Origin: Pseudazoarcus sp963975885
GTDB taxonomy: Bacteria > Pseudomonadota > Gammaproteobacteria > Burkholderiales > Rhodocyclaceae
DNA length: 64,000 nucleotides
Assembly: GCA_963975885.1 (NCBI GenBank)
Contig: CAXBIS010000014.1
Span: forward strand, 30,417-94,416
Direction of reading: 5' to 3'
In this document: piece after piece, positions 43,829 to 52,115 of the stretch
How the letters are laid out: each line of letters opens with the position of its first letter
How positions within the stretch are numbered: the stretch's first letter is position 1
Translations under genes and position numbers: made by a program
Notes under the pieces: generated by a model
Database searches by the model: none
Told to the model about the DNA's origin: nothing
What the model saw: only the letters and a program-made list of their open reading frames with translations

Positions 43829-44617
43829 CTAGCGGCTAGCGGCCAGGGAAAGATTGCCGCCATCGACCCGTTCCACGCCTGCGCACACCGTGCAGTCAGG
43901 GTCACGCAGCACACTGATGCTGCGCCACTCCATGCGCAGACCGTCAAGCAACAGCAGGCGGCCTGCCAGCGAGGTGCCACAGCCAATGATCAGTTTCAGC
44001 GCCTCGGCCGCCTGGGTGGCGCCTACGATGCCGGTCAGCGGCGCGAACACGCCCATCACGGCGCAGCGCACTTCCTCGACATCCTCACCTTCCGGGAACA
44101 GGCAGTGATAGCACGGCCCATCATTACGCAGATCGAACACCGAAACCTGCCCGTCGAAGCGAATCGCCGCCCCCGACACGAGCGGCTTGCGGTGCAGCAC
44201 GCAGGCACGATTGACCGCGTGGCGCGTGGCGAAGTTGTCGCAGCAGTCGAGGACCACGTCGGCCCGTGCGACCTGCTCGTCGAGCGCCTGGCCCTCAAGC
44301 CGCAGGTGCAGCGGCTCGACCCGTGTGCCGGGATTGAGACGATGGAGCGTGCGTCGGCCCGATTCGACCTTGGGCTCGCCGACACTCTCGGCCGTGTGCA
44401 GGATCTGGCGCTGCAGGTTGGTCAGGTCGACGCTGTCGTCGTCCGCCAGCACCAGCGTGCCCACGCCAGCCGCGGCCAGATACATCGCCGCCGGTGACCC
44501 CAGCCCGCCGGCGCCGAGCACCAGCACCCGCGCAGCAAGCAATGCCTCCTGGCCCTCCACGCCGATCTCGGGCAGCAGGATGTGGCGGCTATAGCGGAGC
44601 AGTTGATCGTCGTTCAT
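43829..44617 (-). CDS. moeB: Adenylyltransferase MoeB/ThiF family
   Basis: This 262-residue E1-like enzyme adenylates the C-terminus of a small sulfur-carrier protein (MoaD or ThiS). It has MNDDQLLRYSRHILLPEIG, the nucleotide loop LGAGGLGSPAAMYLAAAG, the catalytic-Cys region in VLDCCDNFATRHAVN, and two zinc CxxC pairs (CYHC and CTVC). The ATG at 44617 gives the conserved MNDDQLL start. It ends the gpmA-envC-ctpA operon. MoeB versus ThiF cannot be settled; moeA lies 14 kb away. Confidence 0.9.
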   Translation of the reverse strand: MNDDQLLRYSRHILLPEIGVEGQEALLAARVLVLGAGGLGSPAAMYLAAAGVGTLVLADDDSVDLTNLQRQILHTAESVGEPKVESGRRTLHRLNPGTRVEPLHLRLEGQALDEQVARADVVLDCCDNFATRHAVNRACVLHRKPLVSGAAIRFDGQVSVFDLRNDGPCYHCLFPEGEDVEEVRCAVMGVFAPLTGIVGATQAAEALKLIIGCGTSLAGRLLLLDGLRMEWRSISVLRDPDCTVCAGVERVDGGNLSLAASR

Positions 44618-44664
44618 CGTCGGCAAAGGCGGGATGGAGCGCGCCATGGGGGGCACGCGAGGGC

Positions 44665-45114
44665 CTACTTGTAGTCGCGCAACTCAACCGGCGTGTCGTC
44701 GTGATCGCCGTGCGGATGCTGGTCGTAGACGTTGATGTAGACCTCGTTGGACTTCTTGATCAGACGTTCGGGCGAGAGCAGGTTGTGGCGCTGGGTTTCC
44801 TCGCAGAAATACACGATCGCGCGCACCAGCTTCGCGTACAAGCCGTTGTCGAGGTGAAAGCCTGCATTGCGCAGGCCGTCTTCGAGCAACTCCAGCGAGT
44901 AGTCGAGAATCGAGTAGTGCACGCACAGACCGTTTGGCGACGGACTGTCGGCGACCGCTACCCCCTTGAGCATGCGCAGGGCCTCGCGCGCCTGGGCGAC
45001 CTGCCCGGGCGGTGATGCGGCAAAGCGAATCTCGCGCTCCTTCGTCAGGCCGCTGCCCGGCGACGGATGCTCGTGATTCCTTCCCGCCAGCTTGTAAGCG
45101 GTTTCACGCCGCAT
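44665..45114 (-). CDS. Hypothetical protein between ctpA and moeB
   Basis: This 149-residue soluble protein has no signal peptide and no membrane segment. The first ~35 residues are polar and basic. The middle and C-terminal parts look folded (LCVHYSILDYSLELLEDGL; LYAKLVRAIVYFCEETQRHN; EVYINVYDQHPHGDHDD) and end in a His/Asp-rich tail that could bind metal. I do not recognise the family. It is 21 nt after ctpA and 47 nt before moeB, so it is co-transcribed. I use the ATG at 45114. Confidence 0.75.
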   Translation of the reverse strand: MRRETAYKLAGRNHEHPSPGSGLTKEREIRFAASPPGQVAQAREALRMLKGVAVADSPSPNGLCVHYSILDYSLELLEDGLRNAGFHLDNGLYAKLVRAIVYFCEETQRHNLLSPERLIKKSNEVYINVYDQHPHGDHDDTPVELRDYK

Positions 45115-45135
45115 CAAGGGCTCCCGGCCACCAGA

Positions 45136-46509
45136 TCACTTGCTTTCATTCTGGACGATCTGCTCGCCCTTGAGAAGCCTGATGGCCTGGGAGAGTTGAT
45201 AATCGTCCTCGCCACCGAGTTCGAAGCGCGGCGCAGACGGGCGCTCCGCGCCCTCTTCCACAGACACTTCGCCCGCCTTCACCTCGCCCTCCATGATCTC
45301 TTCGGCACCGATCAGGTGACCGACCAGGTCGGCCTCGCGAACACGACGCGCCGAACCGTTCTCGCTCTCCTCGATGACGATGTCCGGCTCGATGCCCTTG
45401 GCCTGGATCGAGCGACCGTTCGGCGTGTAGTAGCGCGCCGTCGTCAGCTTGATGGCGGACTGGCTGTTGAGCGGCAAAATGGTCTGCACCGAGCCCTTGC
45501 CGAAGGTCTGGGTACCCACCACCTTGGCGCGGCCATGATCCTGCAGCGCGCCAGCGACGATCTCGCTGGCCGAAGCACTGCCGGCGTTGACCAGCACCAC
45601 CATCGGTACGTCGAGCGCGAAGGCGGGCAGCGTACTCATGAAGTCGTCGCGACGCCCGCGAAGATAATCGTCGGGGCTGGCGAAATACTTGCGGCGCGCG
45701 TCCGGCGCACGTCCGTCGGTGGACACCACAAGCGTGTCGCGCGGCAGGAAGGCAGCGGACACACCCACCGCGCCATGCAGCAGACCTCCGGGATCGTTGC
45801 GCAGGTCCAGCACCAGACCGGTCAGCGGACCATCCTCGGTGAGCCGGCCCAGGTGCTCGACGACCGATGCGGCGGTGTTCTCCTGGAACTGCGCCACGCG
45901 CAGGTATCCGAAGCCGGGTTCGACAACCTTGGAGCGCACCGACTGCACGCGGATGACCTCGCGCGTGATGCGCTCGACGATTGGCGTCGACTCGCCCTTG
46001 CGCATGATGGTCAGCGTGATCGTGGTGCCCGGCTTGCCGCGCATGCGCTTGACCGCATCGGCCAGCGTCATGCCCTTGACCGGGGTGTCGTCGAGCTTGA
46101 CGATCAGGTCGCCCGCCTCGATGCCGGCACGAAAGGCCGGCGTGTCCTCGATTGGCGAGACGACCTTGACGAAGCCGTCTTCCATGCCGACCTCGATGCC
46201 CAGGCCGCCGAACTCTCCCTGGGTGCCCTCACGCAGTTCCTTGAAGGCCTCCGCGTCAAGATAGGCCGAGTGCGGATCCAGATTGCTGAGCATGCCGCTG
46301 ATCGCATGGTTGATCAGCGCCTTGTCCTCGACCGGCTCGACATAGCCTTGCTTGATCGCATTGAAGACATCGGCGAACGCGCGCAATTCGTCGACCGGCA
46401 AAGGCGCCGGTGCCGTACGGTCGGCAATGGCCGAAAAGTTCAGGCTGATCAGGACACCGGCCACCAGGCCGGTCAGGATCAAGCCGAGTTTCTGAAACTT
46501 GCTGCGCAT
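45136..46509 (-). CDS. ctpA: Carboxy-terminal processing protease (S41)
   Basis: This 457-residue periplasmic protease has an N-terminal signal anchor (KLGLILTGLVAGVLISLNF), an N-terminal helical part, a PDZ domain (about 85-170; GLGIEVGMEDGFVKVVSPIE) and the S41 catalytic domain. The Ser-Lys dyad lies in NAGSASASEIVAGALQ and GTQTFGKGSVQT. The ATG at 46509 is preceded by AAGGAG. It follows envC, as in many proteobacteria, consistent with a role in controlling peptidoglycan hydrolases. Confidence 0.95.
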   Translation of the reverse strand: MRSKFQKLGLILTGLVAGVLISLNFSAIADRTAPAPLPVDELRAFADVFNAIKQGYVEPVEDKALINHAISGMLSNLDPHSAYLDAEAFKELREGTQGEFGGLGIEVGMEDGFVKVVSPIEDTPAFRAGIEAGDLIVKLDDTPVKGMTLADAVKRMRGKPGTTITLTIMRKGESTPIVERITREVIRVQSVRSKVVEPGFGYLRVAQFQENTAASVVEHLGRLTEDGPLTGLVLDLRNDPGGLLHGAVGVSAAFLPRDTLVVSTDGRAPDARRKYFASPDDYLRGRRDDFMSTLPAFALDVPMVVLVNAGSASASEIVAGALQDHGRAKVVGTQTFGKGSVQTILPLNSQSAIKLTTARYYTPNGRSIQAKGIEPDIVIEESENGSARRVREADLVGHLIGAEEIMEGEVKAGEVSVEEGAERPSAPRFELGGEDDYQLSQAIRLLKGEQIVQNESK

Positions 46510-46543
46510 GACGACTCCTTCAATCGATCTGTCCGCGGCGCGC

Positions 46544-47776
46544 TCATTGCCCGCGTATCCACCGCAGCGGATCCACCGGTTCTCCGCGATGCCGGATTTC
46601 AAAGTATAAGCCCGATTCCCAGGCGCCTCCGCTGGCACCCACACTGGCAATCGGCGTACCACCGGCGATGCGCTCGCCGACGACGCGCAGCAGCGCGTCA
46701 TTGTTCGCGTAGATGCTCATGTACTCGCTACCGTGGTCCACGATGACGAGGTTCCCGTAGCCCCGCATCCACTCGGAAAAGACCACCTCTCCGGCCGCGA
46801 CCGCACGCACCTGCTCACCGGCGTTGGCGCGAATGAACAGGCCGCGCCAACGTGTTCCTCCATCAGGCCTTGGAGCACCGAAACGGCCGGCGAGTTCGCC
46901 GCGCACCGGAAATCCCAGGCGACCACGCAATTTCGCGAACGGCGTTCCGGACGGCGTGGACTCGGCCAGCGGCCCGGTATCAATGCGCGTAACCGGTGGC
47001 GAAGCCGGTTGTGCCGGTGCCGGTGCACGCCGAGCCTGCTCGCTGCGACGCTGCATCAACTCGACCACGCGTGCCAATTGCTCTTCGTTCTCACGCAGCG
47101 CCTCGACCGCGCGTTCCTGCCCGTGCAGTCGCCCCGCCAGCTCCGCCGCCGTCTTCGCACGCACGGCCAGCACCTTCTCGAGCGCGCGCTGTTCGCGCCG
47201 CTGCTCGGCCTCGAGCCCAGCGATCCGCTTGCGTTGCACCTCGACCTCGGCGATCAGCCGCTCCTGCTCGGCCAGATCGCGGCGCAGCGCCTCGATCAGA
47301 TCCATGCGCGCGCGCCCAAGGTGTTCCAGGTAGCGTGCGTCACGCGCGATCTGGTTGGGATCCCGCCCGGAGAGGAACGGAGCGACATCACTACCACCCT
47401 GCATGTAGTGACGCCGCAGCAACGAGGCCAGCTCCTCGCGCCGCGACTCGATGCGTGCGTCGACGCGCTCGCGCTCGGCCTCGTGCTCGGCCAGGCTGGC
47501 CTCGGCTGTCTTGCGCCGGACGAGGATGTCGCGCAGCGTGCGCCGCACGGACGACACCGCAGCTTCAGCCTCGGCCAGCCCGCGGGAGGCTTCAGCGTGG
47601 GCCGATTGCGTGGCCTCGATCGCTGACTCGAGTTCGTGGATGCGGCGCTGCAGCTCGTCCAGGTCGGCACGTCGCCGCTCGATTGCGTCGGCCTGCGCAT
47701 TCGCAGCAGGAACCGACAGCGTTGTCCCCAACAGCAACACCGCCGTCAGGAACAGGAAGCGCCCCACCGCGGACAC
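46544..47776 (-). CDS. envC: EnvC-type murein hydrolase activator (degenerate LytM)
   Basis: This 410-residue periplasmic protein has a signal peptide cleaved after ANAQA near residue 29, a long coiled coil (about 30-255) and a C-terminal LytM/M23 domain (about 295-410). The zinc ligands of active M23 enzymes are missing: the usual His positions read WRGLFIRANAG and YFEIRHRG. That matches EnvC, which activates amidases rather than cutting peptidoglycan. The GTG start abuts the gpmA stop directly. It is followed by ctpA. Confidence 0.88.
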   Translation of the reverse strand: MSAVGRFLFLTAVLLLGTTLSVPAANAQADAIERRRADLDELQRRIHELESAIEATQSAHAEASRGLAEAEAAVSSVRRTLRDILVRRKTAEASLAEHEAERERVDARIESRREELASLLRRHYMQGGSDVAPFLSGRDPNQIARDARYLEHLGRARMDLIEALRRDLAEQERLIAEVEVQRKRIAGLEAEQRREQRALEKVLAVRAKTAAELAGRLHGQERAVEALRENEEQLARVVELMQRRSEQARRAPAPAQPASPPVTRIDTGPLAESTPSGTPFAKLRGRLGFPVRGELAGRFGAPRPDGGTRWRGLFIRANAGEQVRAVAAGEVVFSEWMRGYGNLVIVDHGSEYMSIYANNDALLRVVGERIAGGTPIASVGASGGAWESGLYFEIRHRGEPVDPLRWIRGQ

Positions 47777-48526
47777 TTACTCGCGCGAACCGCCGTGGCC
47801 AGCGACTTCGGCCTCGGCTTTGCGAATGACATCCTCTTCGGCGAGGTAGTAGCTGCGCAACGGCCGCAGATCGGCGTCGAGCTCGTACACCAGCGGCTGC
47901 CCGGTGGGGATGTTGAGCTTGACGATATCCTCGTCGGAGATGCTGTCGAGGTACTTGATGAGCGCGCGCAGGCTGTTGCCGTGGGCGACGATGAGAACAC
48001 GATGGCCCGCCAGAATGTCCGGGACGATCATCGTCTCCCAGTAAGGCACGAATCGCGCCACGGTATCCTTGAGGCACTCGGCACGCGGGTAGCGCGCACG
48101 CGGCAGCGTCGCGTAGCGCGGATCGTCCACGGTCAGACGCTCGTCGCCGTCTTCGAGCGGTGGCGGCGAAGTACCATAGGAACGCCGCCAGACCAGCACC
48201 TGGTCGTCACCGAAACGCTCTGCGGTCTCGGCCTTGTTCAGGCCCTGAAGCGCGCCATAGTGGCGCTCGTTCAGACGCCACGAGTACGTCACCGGCAGCC
48301 ACATCAGGTCGAGTTCCTCGAGCACGATGTTGAGCGTCTTGATCGCGCGCTTGAGCACCGAGGTGTAGGCGCGTTCGAAGCCGAAGCCCTCGCGCCTGAG
48401 CAAGCGCCCCGCCCCGTGGGCCTCCGACACGCCCTTGTCGGTCAGATCGACGTCGGTCCATCCGGTAAAGCGGTTTTCCTTGTTCCAGACGGATTCGCCG
48501 TGTCGCAGCAGAACGATCTTGTACAT
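47777..48526 (-). CDS. gpmA: 2,3-bisphosphoglycerate-dependent phosphoglycerate mutase
   Basis: This 249-residue glycolytic enzyme interconverts 3- and 2-phosphoglycerate. The phosphohistidine is in LLRHGESVWN near residue 9, with the catalytic Glu in RLNERHYGALQGLNK and the second His in LIVAHGNSLRAL. Length is exactly typical. It heads the leftward gpmA-envC-ctpA-unknown-moeB operon and diverges from the arsR-type gene. Confidence 0.97.
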   Translation of the reverse strand: MYKIVLLRHGESVWNKENRFTGWTDVDLTDKGVSEAHGAGRLLRREGFGFERAYTSVLKRAIKTLNIVLEELDLMWLPVTYSWRLNERHYGALQGLNKAETAERFGDDQVLVWRRSYGTSPPPLEDGDERLTVDDPRYATLPRARYPRAECLKDTVARFVPYWETMIVPDILAGHRVLIVAHGNSLRALIKYLDSISDEDIVKLNIPTGQPLVYELDADLRPLRSYYLAEEDVIRKAEAEVAGHGGSRE

Positions 48527-48638
48527 GAAGCCTCGGGTCGGAAATTGGACGAACCGGCACGACGGGCAAAGTGATCCTGCCCGAGTCCGGCTCGATATTT
48601 TATACTAGTCTTTCTGTCCCGACCCTGACACGCCAACC

Positions 48639-48956
48639 GTGACCACACCTTCCATCTTCGCGCTGATCGAAAAGGACGAACATATCGAGACCGCCGCGCG
48701 CGCGCTCAAGGCGATCGCCCACCCGCTTCGTCTGAAGATCCTGTGCGTTCTCGGTGACGGCGAGGTCTGCGTCCAGGACATCGTCGACGCCGTCGGCACC
48801 TCCCAGAGCAATATCTCCCAGCATCTCGCCATCCTGCGCGACAAGGGCGTGCTGCAGACCCGCAAGGACGCCAACCGCGTCTATTACCGGGTCGTCGACC
48901 AGCGCACGCTGCAACTGATCGGGCTGATGCGCGAGGTCTTCTGCAGCGAACGCTGA
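48639..48956 (+). CDS. ArsR/SmtB-family regulator with BigR/SqrR-like cysteine pair
   Basis: This 105-residue winged-helix repressor has the DNA-recognition helix TSQSNISQHLAILRDKG. Cysteines are at 36 (LKILCVL), 44 (GEVCVQD) and 102 (EVFCSER). The 36/102 pair has the same 66-residue spacing and the same local contexts as the redox pair of BigR and SqrR, which sense sulfide or persulfide. A classical arsenic site (ELCVCDL) is absent. The next gene is a rhodanese and then a glutaredoxin, which fits thiol or persulfide sensing. The GTG start follows a TATACT at 48601. Confidence 0.85.
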   Translation: MTTPSIFALIEKDEHIETAARALKAIAHPLRLKILCVLGDGEVCVQDIVDAVGTSQSNISQHLAILRDKGVLQTRKDANRVYYRVVDQRTLQLIGLMREVFCSER

Positions 48957-48982
48957 CCCAACCCCGTAACCGGAGTACTGAA

Positions 48983-49414
48983 TTGGAATTCCTGGCTGAA
49001 CACTGGCAATGGACGCTGCTCGCACTCGCGTCGAGCACCTTCCTGATCGTCGACACGATCCGTCAGGCAACCGACCGCAGCTCGCTCGCTCCAATGGCTG
49101 CGACCCACAAGATCAACCGCGAGGACGCGGTCGTCATCGACGTGCGCGAGCAGGGAGAGTACGCCCAGGGTCACATCCCCAATGCGCGCCACTTCCCGCT
49201 GTCCGAATTCGACCGCCGCATCCCCGAACTGAAGAAGTTCAAGGACTCGCCGCTGATCGTGTGCTGCGCCACCGGCAACCGTTCCCGCGGCGTGCTGACC
49301 AAGCTGCGCCAGGCCGGCTTCGAGCAGGTGTTCAACCTCAAGGGTGGCATCGCCGAATGGGAAAAGGGCGGTCAGCCACTGGCCACCGGCCGCAAGGCCA
49401 AGGGAAAGAAATGA
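48983..49414 (+). CDS. Membrane-anchored rhodanese-like sulfurtransferase
   Basis: This 143-residue protein has an N-terminal hydrophobic segment (WTLLALASSTFLIVDTI) and one rhodanese domain (about 42-135). The active-site loop is CCATGNRSRG with the catalytic C95. The start is TTG at 48983, preceded by GGAG; no ATG gives the full N-terminal anchor. The stop overlaps the grxC start. Position before grxC and secB is typical of Betaproteobacteria. The sulfur donor is unknown. Confidence 0.9.
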   Translation: MEFLAEHWQWTLLALASSTFLIVDTIRQATDRSSLAPMAATHKINREDAVVIDVREQGEYAQGHIPNARHFPLSEFDRRIPELKKFKDSPLIVCCATGNRSRGVLTKLRQAGFEQVFNLKGGIAEWEKGGQPLATGRKAKGKK

Positions 49415-49680
49415 ACGCACACGTGAAGATGTACACCAGCGCAGTCTGCCCTTTCTGCGTGCGCGCGGAGCAACTGCTCGAAACGCGTGGTGTGACCGAT
49501 GTCGAGAAAATCCGCGTCGACCTCGACCCCAGCCTGCGCGGTCAGATGATGCAGATCACCGGGCGCCGGACGGTTCCGCAGATCTTCATCGGCGATTACC
49601 ATGTCGGCGGCTGCGACGAATTGTACGAACTCGACCGCGACGGCAGGCTGATTCCGCTGCTGTCCGCACAGCAATCCTGA
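49411..49680 (+). CDS. grxC: Glutaredoxin 3
   Basis: This 89-residue dithiol glutaredoxin has the CPFC active site at residues 13-16, the cis-Pro motif TVPQIFIGDYHVGG, and GGCDELYEL near the C-terminus. It reduces glutathione-mixed disulfides. The ATG overlaps the rhodanese stop. The long upstream extension of this frame is inside the rhodanese gene and is not used. Confidence 0.95.
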   Translation: MNAHVKMYTSAVCPFCVRAEQLLETRGVTDVEKIRVDLDPSLRGQMMQITGRRTVPQIFIGDYHVGGCDELYELDRDGRLIPLLSAQQS

Positions 49681-49716
49681 AATCCCGACGAACCTCCGAC
49701 CTGAAAAGACCCGCAA

Positions 49717-50175
49717 ATGACCGAACAGACCCAACCCTCGTTCTCGATCGAAAAGATCTTCGTCAAGGATCTCTCGCTGGAGATTCCCCACGCCCCGCAG
49801 ATCTTCCTCGAGCTCGAGAACACCAAGCTCAACGTCGAACTCAACACCAGCGGCAGGAAGATCGAGGACCACATCTACGAGGTCAGCCTCGTCGCCAATG
49901 TTTCGGCTACCGTGCCCGACGGCCGTACCGTGTTCCTGGTCGAAGTTGCCCAGGCCGGCATTTTCCAGTTGCGCAACATCCCCGAGGACGAACTCGAGGG
50001 CGTGATGATGGTTGGTTGCCCCAACATCCTCTTCCCGTATGCACGCGAGACGGTGTCGGATGCGCTGACCCGCGCGGGCTTCCAGCCCGTGCTGTTGCAG
50101 CCGGTCAATTTCGAAGCCATGTACCAGCAGCAGAAACAGCGCCGCGAGACGGCCACCGAAGCACAGGAGCAGTGA
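49717..50175 (+). CDS. secB: Protein-export chaperone SecB
   Basis: This 152-residue tetrameric chaperone keeps preproteins unfolded and delivers them to SecA. It has the family sequence FSIEKIFVKDLSLEIPHAP, the LLVEVAQAGIF-type strand (VFLVEVAQAGIFQL), PNILFPYARETVSD and the GFQPVLLQPVNFEAMY end. The C-terminal tail is shorter than in E. coli. It lies between grxC and an SH3-like gene. Confidence 0.97.
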   Translation: MTEQTQPSFSIEKIFVKDLSLEIPHAPQIFLELENTKLNVELNTSGRKIEDHIYEVSLVANVSATVPDGRTVFLVEVAQAGIFQLRNIPEDELEGVMMVGCPNILFPYARETVSDALTRAGFQPVLLQPVNFEAMYQQQKQRRETATEAQEQ

Positions 50176-50176
50176 C

Positions 50177-50626
50177 ATGAGCATGCGCGTCCGCAGCCTC
50201 GTCGCCACGGCCCTGCTGGCGCTCGCGGCCGCGAGCGCGCAGGCCATCGAATACCGTTCCGTCGCGCAGCCGGCGATCCTCTATGAGACCCCGTCTGCGC
50301 AGGGGCGCAAGCTTTTCATCATTTCCGAGGGGACACCGGTCGAGATCGTGGTCCAGCTCGAACGCTGGATCAAGGTGCGCGACCCGGCAGGTGCCATCAG
50401 CTGGATCGAGCGCGACAAGCTGCACGTGCAGCGCACGCTGATGGTCGTCGCCCGGCCCAGCGCGGCGGTGCGCGCCCAGCCTGCCGGAGACGCCGACAAG
50501 CTCTTCGATGCGGCCACCGACGTGGTGCTCGAACTGGTCACGCCACCGGCCGACGGCTGGGTCCAGGTACGCCACCCGGAAGGCGGCACGGGCCACGTGC
50601 GCGTAACCGACGTCTGGGGGCTGTAG
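50177..50626 (+). CDS. Periplasmic SH3-like domain protein
   Basis: This 149-residue protein has a signal peptide (VATALLALAAASAQA, cleavage near residue 23) and two bacterial SH3-like repeats (about 25-85 and 88-149), each with a strand-turn-strand pattern such as GTPVEIVVQLERWIKVRDPAG. Such domains often bind peptidoglycan peptides. The start is one nucleotide after the secB stop, and gpsA follows 4 nt later, so it is in the same transcript. Specific role unknown. Confidence 0.85.
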   Translation: MSMRVRSLVATALLALAAASAQAIEYRSVAQPAILYETPSAQGRKLFIISEGTPVEIVVQLERWIKVRDPAGAISWIERDKLHVQRTLMVVARPSAAVRAQPAGDADKLFDAATDVVLELVTPPADGWVQVRHPEGGTGHVRVTDVWGL

Positions 50627-50630
50627 GCCG

Positions 50631-51620
50631 ATGCGCATCGCGGTCTTCGGCGCCGGCGCATGGGGCACGGCGCTGGCCGTGGCCTTCGCGCGCGCGCATC
50701 AGGTCGTGCTGTGGTCACGCGAGGCCGATCAGGTCGACCTCCTCGGTCGCGAGCGCATCAACCGCCAGTTCCTGCCCGATGTTCCATTCCCGGATTCGCT
50801 GCACGTCTCGGGCGAGCTCGACACTGCCGTCGATGCCGACCTGCATCTCATCGCCACCCCGCTGGCCGGTCTGCGCGAAACGGCCAGCGCGCTACACGCG
50901 CGTCGGCCCGCGACCCCGCTGATCTGGGCCTGCAAGGGACTCGAGGCCGGCACCGGTCGCATGCCGCACGAGATCGTCTTCGACGCGATCGGCAGCGAAA
51001 CGCCCTGCGGCGTGCTCACCGGCCCGAGCTTCGCGGCCGAGGTCGGCGCCGGGCAACCCACTGCCATCGCGCTCGCCTCCACCGACCGGGACTTCGCCGA
51101 GCGCTGGGTACAGGCCCTGCATCAGCCGCGGCTGCGCCTGTACGCCAACGATGACCTCGTCGGTGCCGAGATCGGCGGCGGTCTGAAGAACGTCATCGCG
51201 ATCGCCGCCGGCGTGTCCGACGGCATGGGCTTCGGCCTGAACGCGCGCGCCGCGCTGATCACGCGCGGCCTGGCCGAGATCACGCGCCTGGGGGTGGCGC
51301 TGGGCGCCCGGCCCGAGACGCTGACCGGGCTGGCCGGCATGGGTGATCTGATCCTGACCTGCACGGGCGACCTGTCGCGCAACCGGCGCGTCGGCCTGGC
51401 GCTGGCGAGCGGCCAGTCCCTGTCGGACATCCTCGCCAATCTCGGGCACGTTGCCGAAGGCGTACCCACCGCACGCTCGGCGGCGATGCTGGCCCAGCGC
51501 CATGGCATCGAAATGCCCATCACCGAGGCTGTCGACGCCCTGTTGCACTCCGAGCACATCGGGCCGCGCGACGCGGTCGAGTCGCTGCTCGCGCGCGATC
51601 CGCGCCACGAGCAGGACTGA
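50631..51620 (+). CDS. gpsA: Glycerol-3-phosphate dehydrogenase [NAD(P)+]
   Basis: This 329-residue enzyme makes sn-glycerol-3-phosphate from DHAP for phospholipid synthesis. It has the N-terminal dinucleotide motif IAVFGAGAWGTALAV, the GPSFAAEV motif, the catalytic Lys in GGGLKNVIAIAAG, and GMGDLILTCTG near the C-terminus. Length is normal. It ends the secB operon and is convergent with trmL after 12 nt. Confidence 0.96.
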   Translation: MRIAVFGAGAWGTALAVAFARAHQVVLWSREADQVDLLGRERINRQFLPDVPFPDSLHVSGELDTAVDADLHLIATPLAGLRETASALHARRPATPLIWACKGLEAGTGRMPHEIVFDAIGSETPCGVLTGPSFAAEVGAGQPTAIALASTDRDFAERWVQALHQPRLRLYANDDLVGAEIGGGLKNVIAIAAGVSDGMGFGLNARAALITRGLAEITRLGVALGARPETLTGLAGMGDLILTCTGDLSRNRRVGLALASGQSLSDILANLGHVAEGVPTARSAAMLAQRHGIEMPITEAVDALLHSEHIGPRDAVESLLARDPRHEQD

Positions 51621-51632
51621 GCCGCCCGACGA

Positions 51633-52097
51633 TCAGCGCGCGCCGGCAAACCCCTGCTGGCGCCAGGCTTCGAACACCACCACCGCCGCCGTATTGGCCA
51701 GATTCATGCTCCGGTTCGACGGCATCATCGGAATGCGCAACACCGCATCCGGCCCGAACGCATCGAGCACTTCCTGCGGAAGCCCGCGCGTCTCCGGTCC
51801 GAACACGAACACATCCCCCGGCGCATAGGCAACCTCGGCAAAGCTGCGCGTACCGCGCACGCTCAGCGCGAACATGCGACGCCCGGCCAGGGCCGCCAAG
51901 CATGCGGACCAGTCCTCATGCACGGTCAGTCGCGCCAGATCGTGATAATCCAGCCCGGCGCGCGCGAGCTGGCGGTCGCTCAGGTCGAAGCCGAGCGGGC
52001 GCACCAGGTGCAGACGCACCCCGGTGTTCGCGGCAAGCCGAATCAGGTTGCCGGTGTTGGGCGGAATCTCGGGTTGATACAGGACGAGTTCGAACAT
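51633..52097 (-). CDS. trmL: tRNA (cytidine(34)-2'-O)-methyltransferase
   Basis: This 154-residue SPOUT methyltransferase modifies position 34 of tRNA-Leu isoacceptors. The N-terminal LYQPEIPPNTGNLIRLAANTG, the FGPETRGLP loop and the knot segment RIPMMPSNRSMNLANTAA are diagnostic. It follows comF by 18 nt in a small two-gene unit. Confidence 0.95.
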   Translation of the reverse strand: MFELVLYQPEIPPNTGNLIRLAANTGVRLHLVRPLGFDLSDRQLARAGLDYHDLARLTVHEDWSACLAALAGRRMFALSVRGTRSFAEVAYAPGDVFVFGPETRGLPQEVLDAFGPDAVLRIPMMPSNRSMNLANTAAVVVFEAWRQQGFAGAR

Positions 52098-52115
52098 GCA
52101 GAGGCCGCGTTAAGA

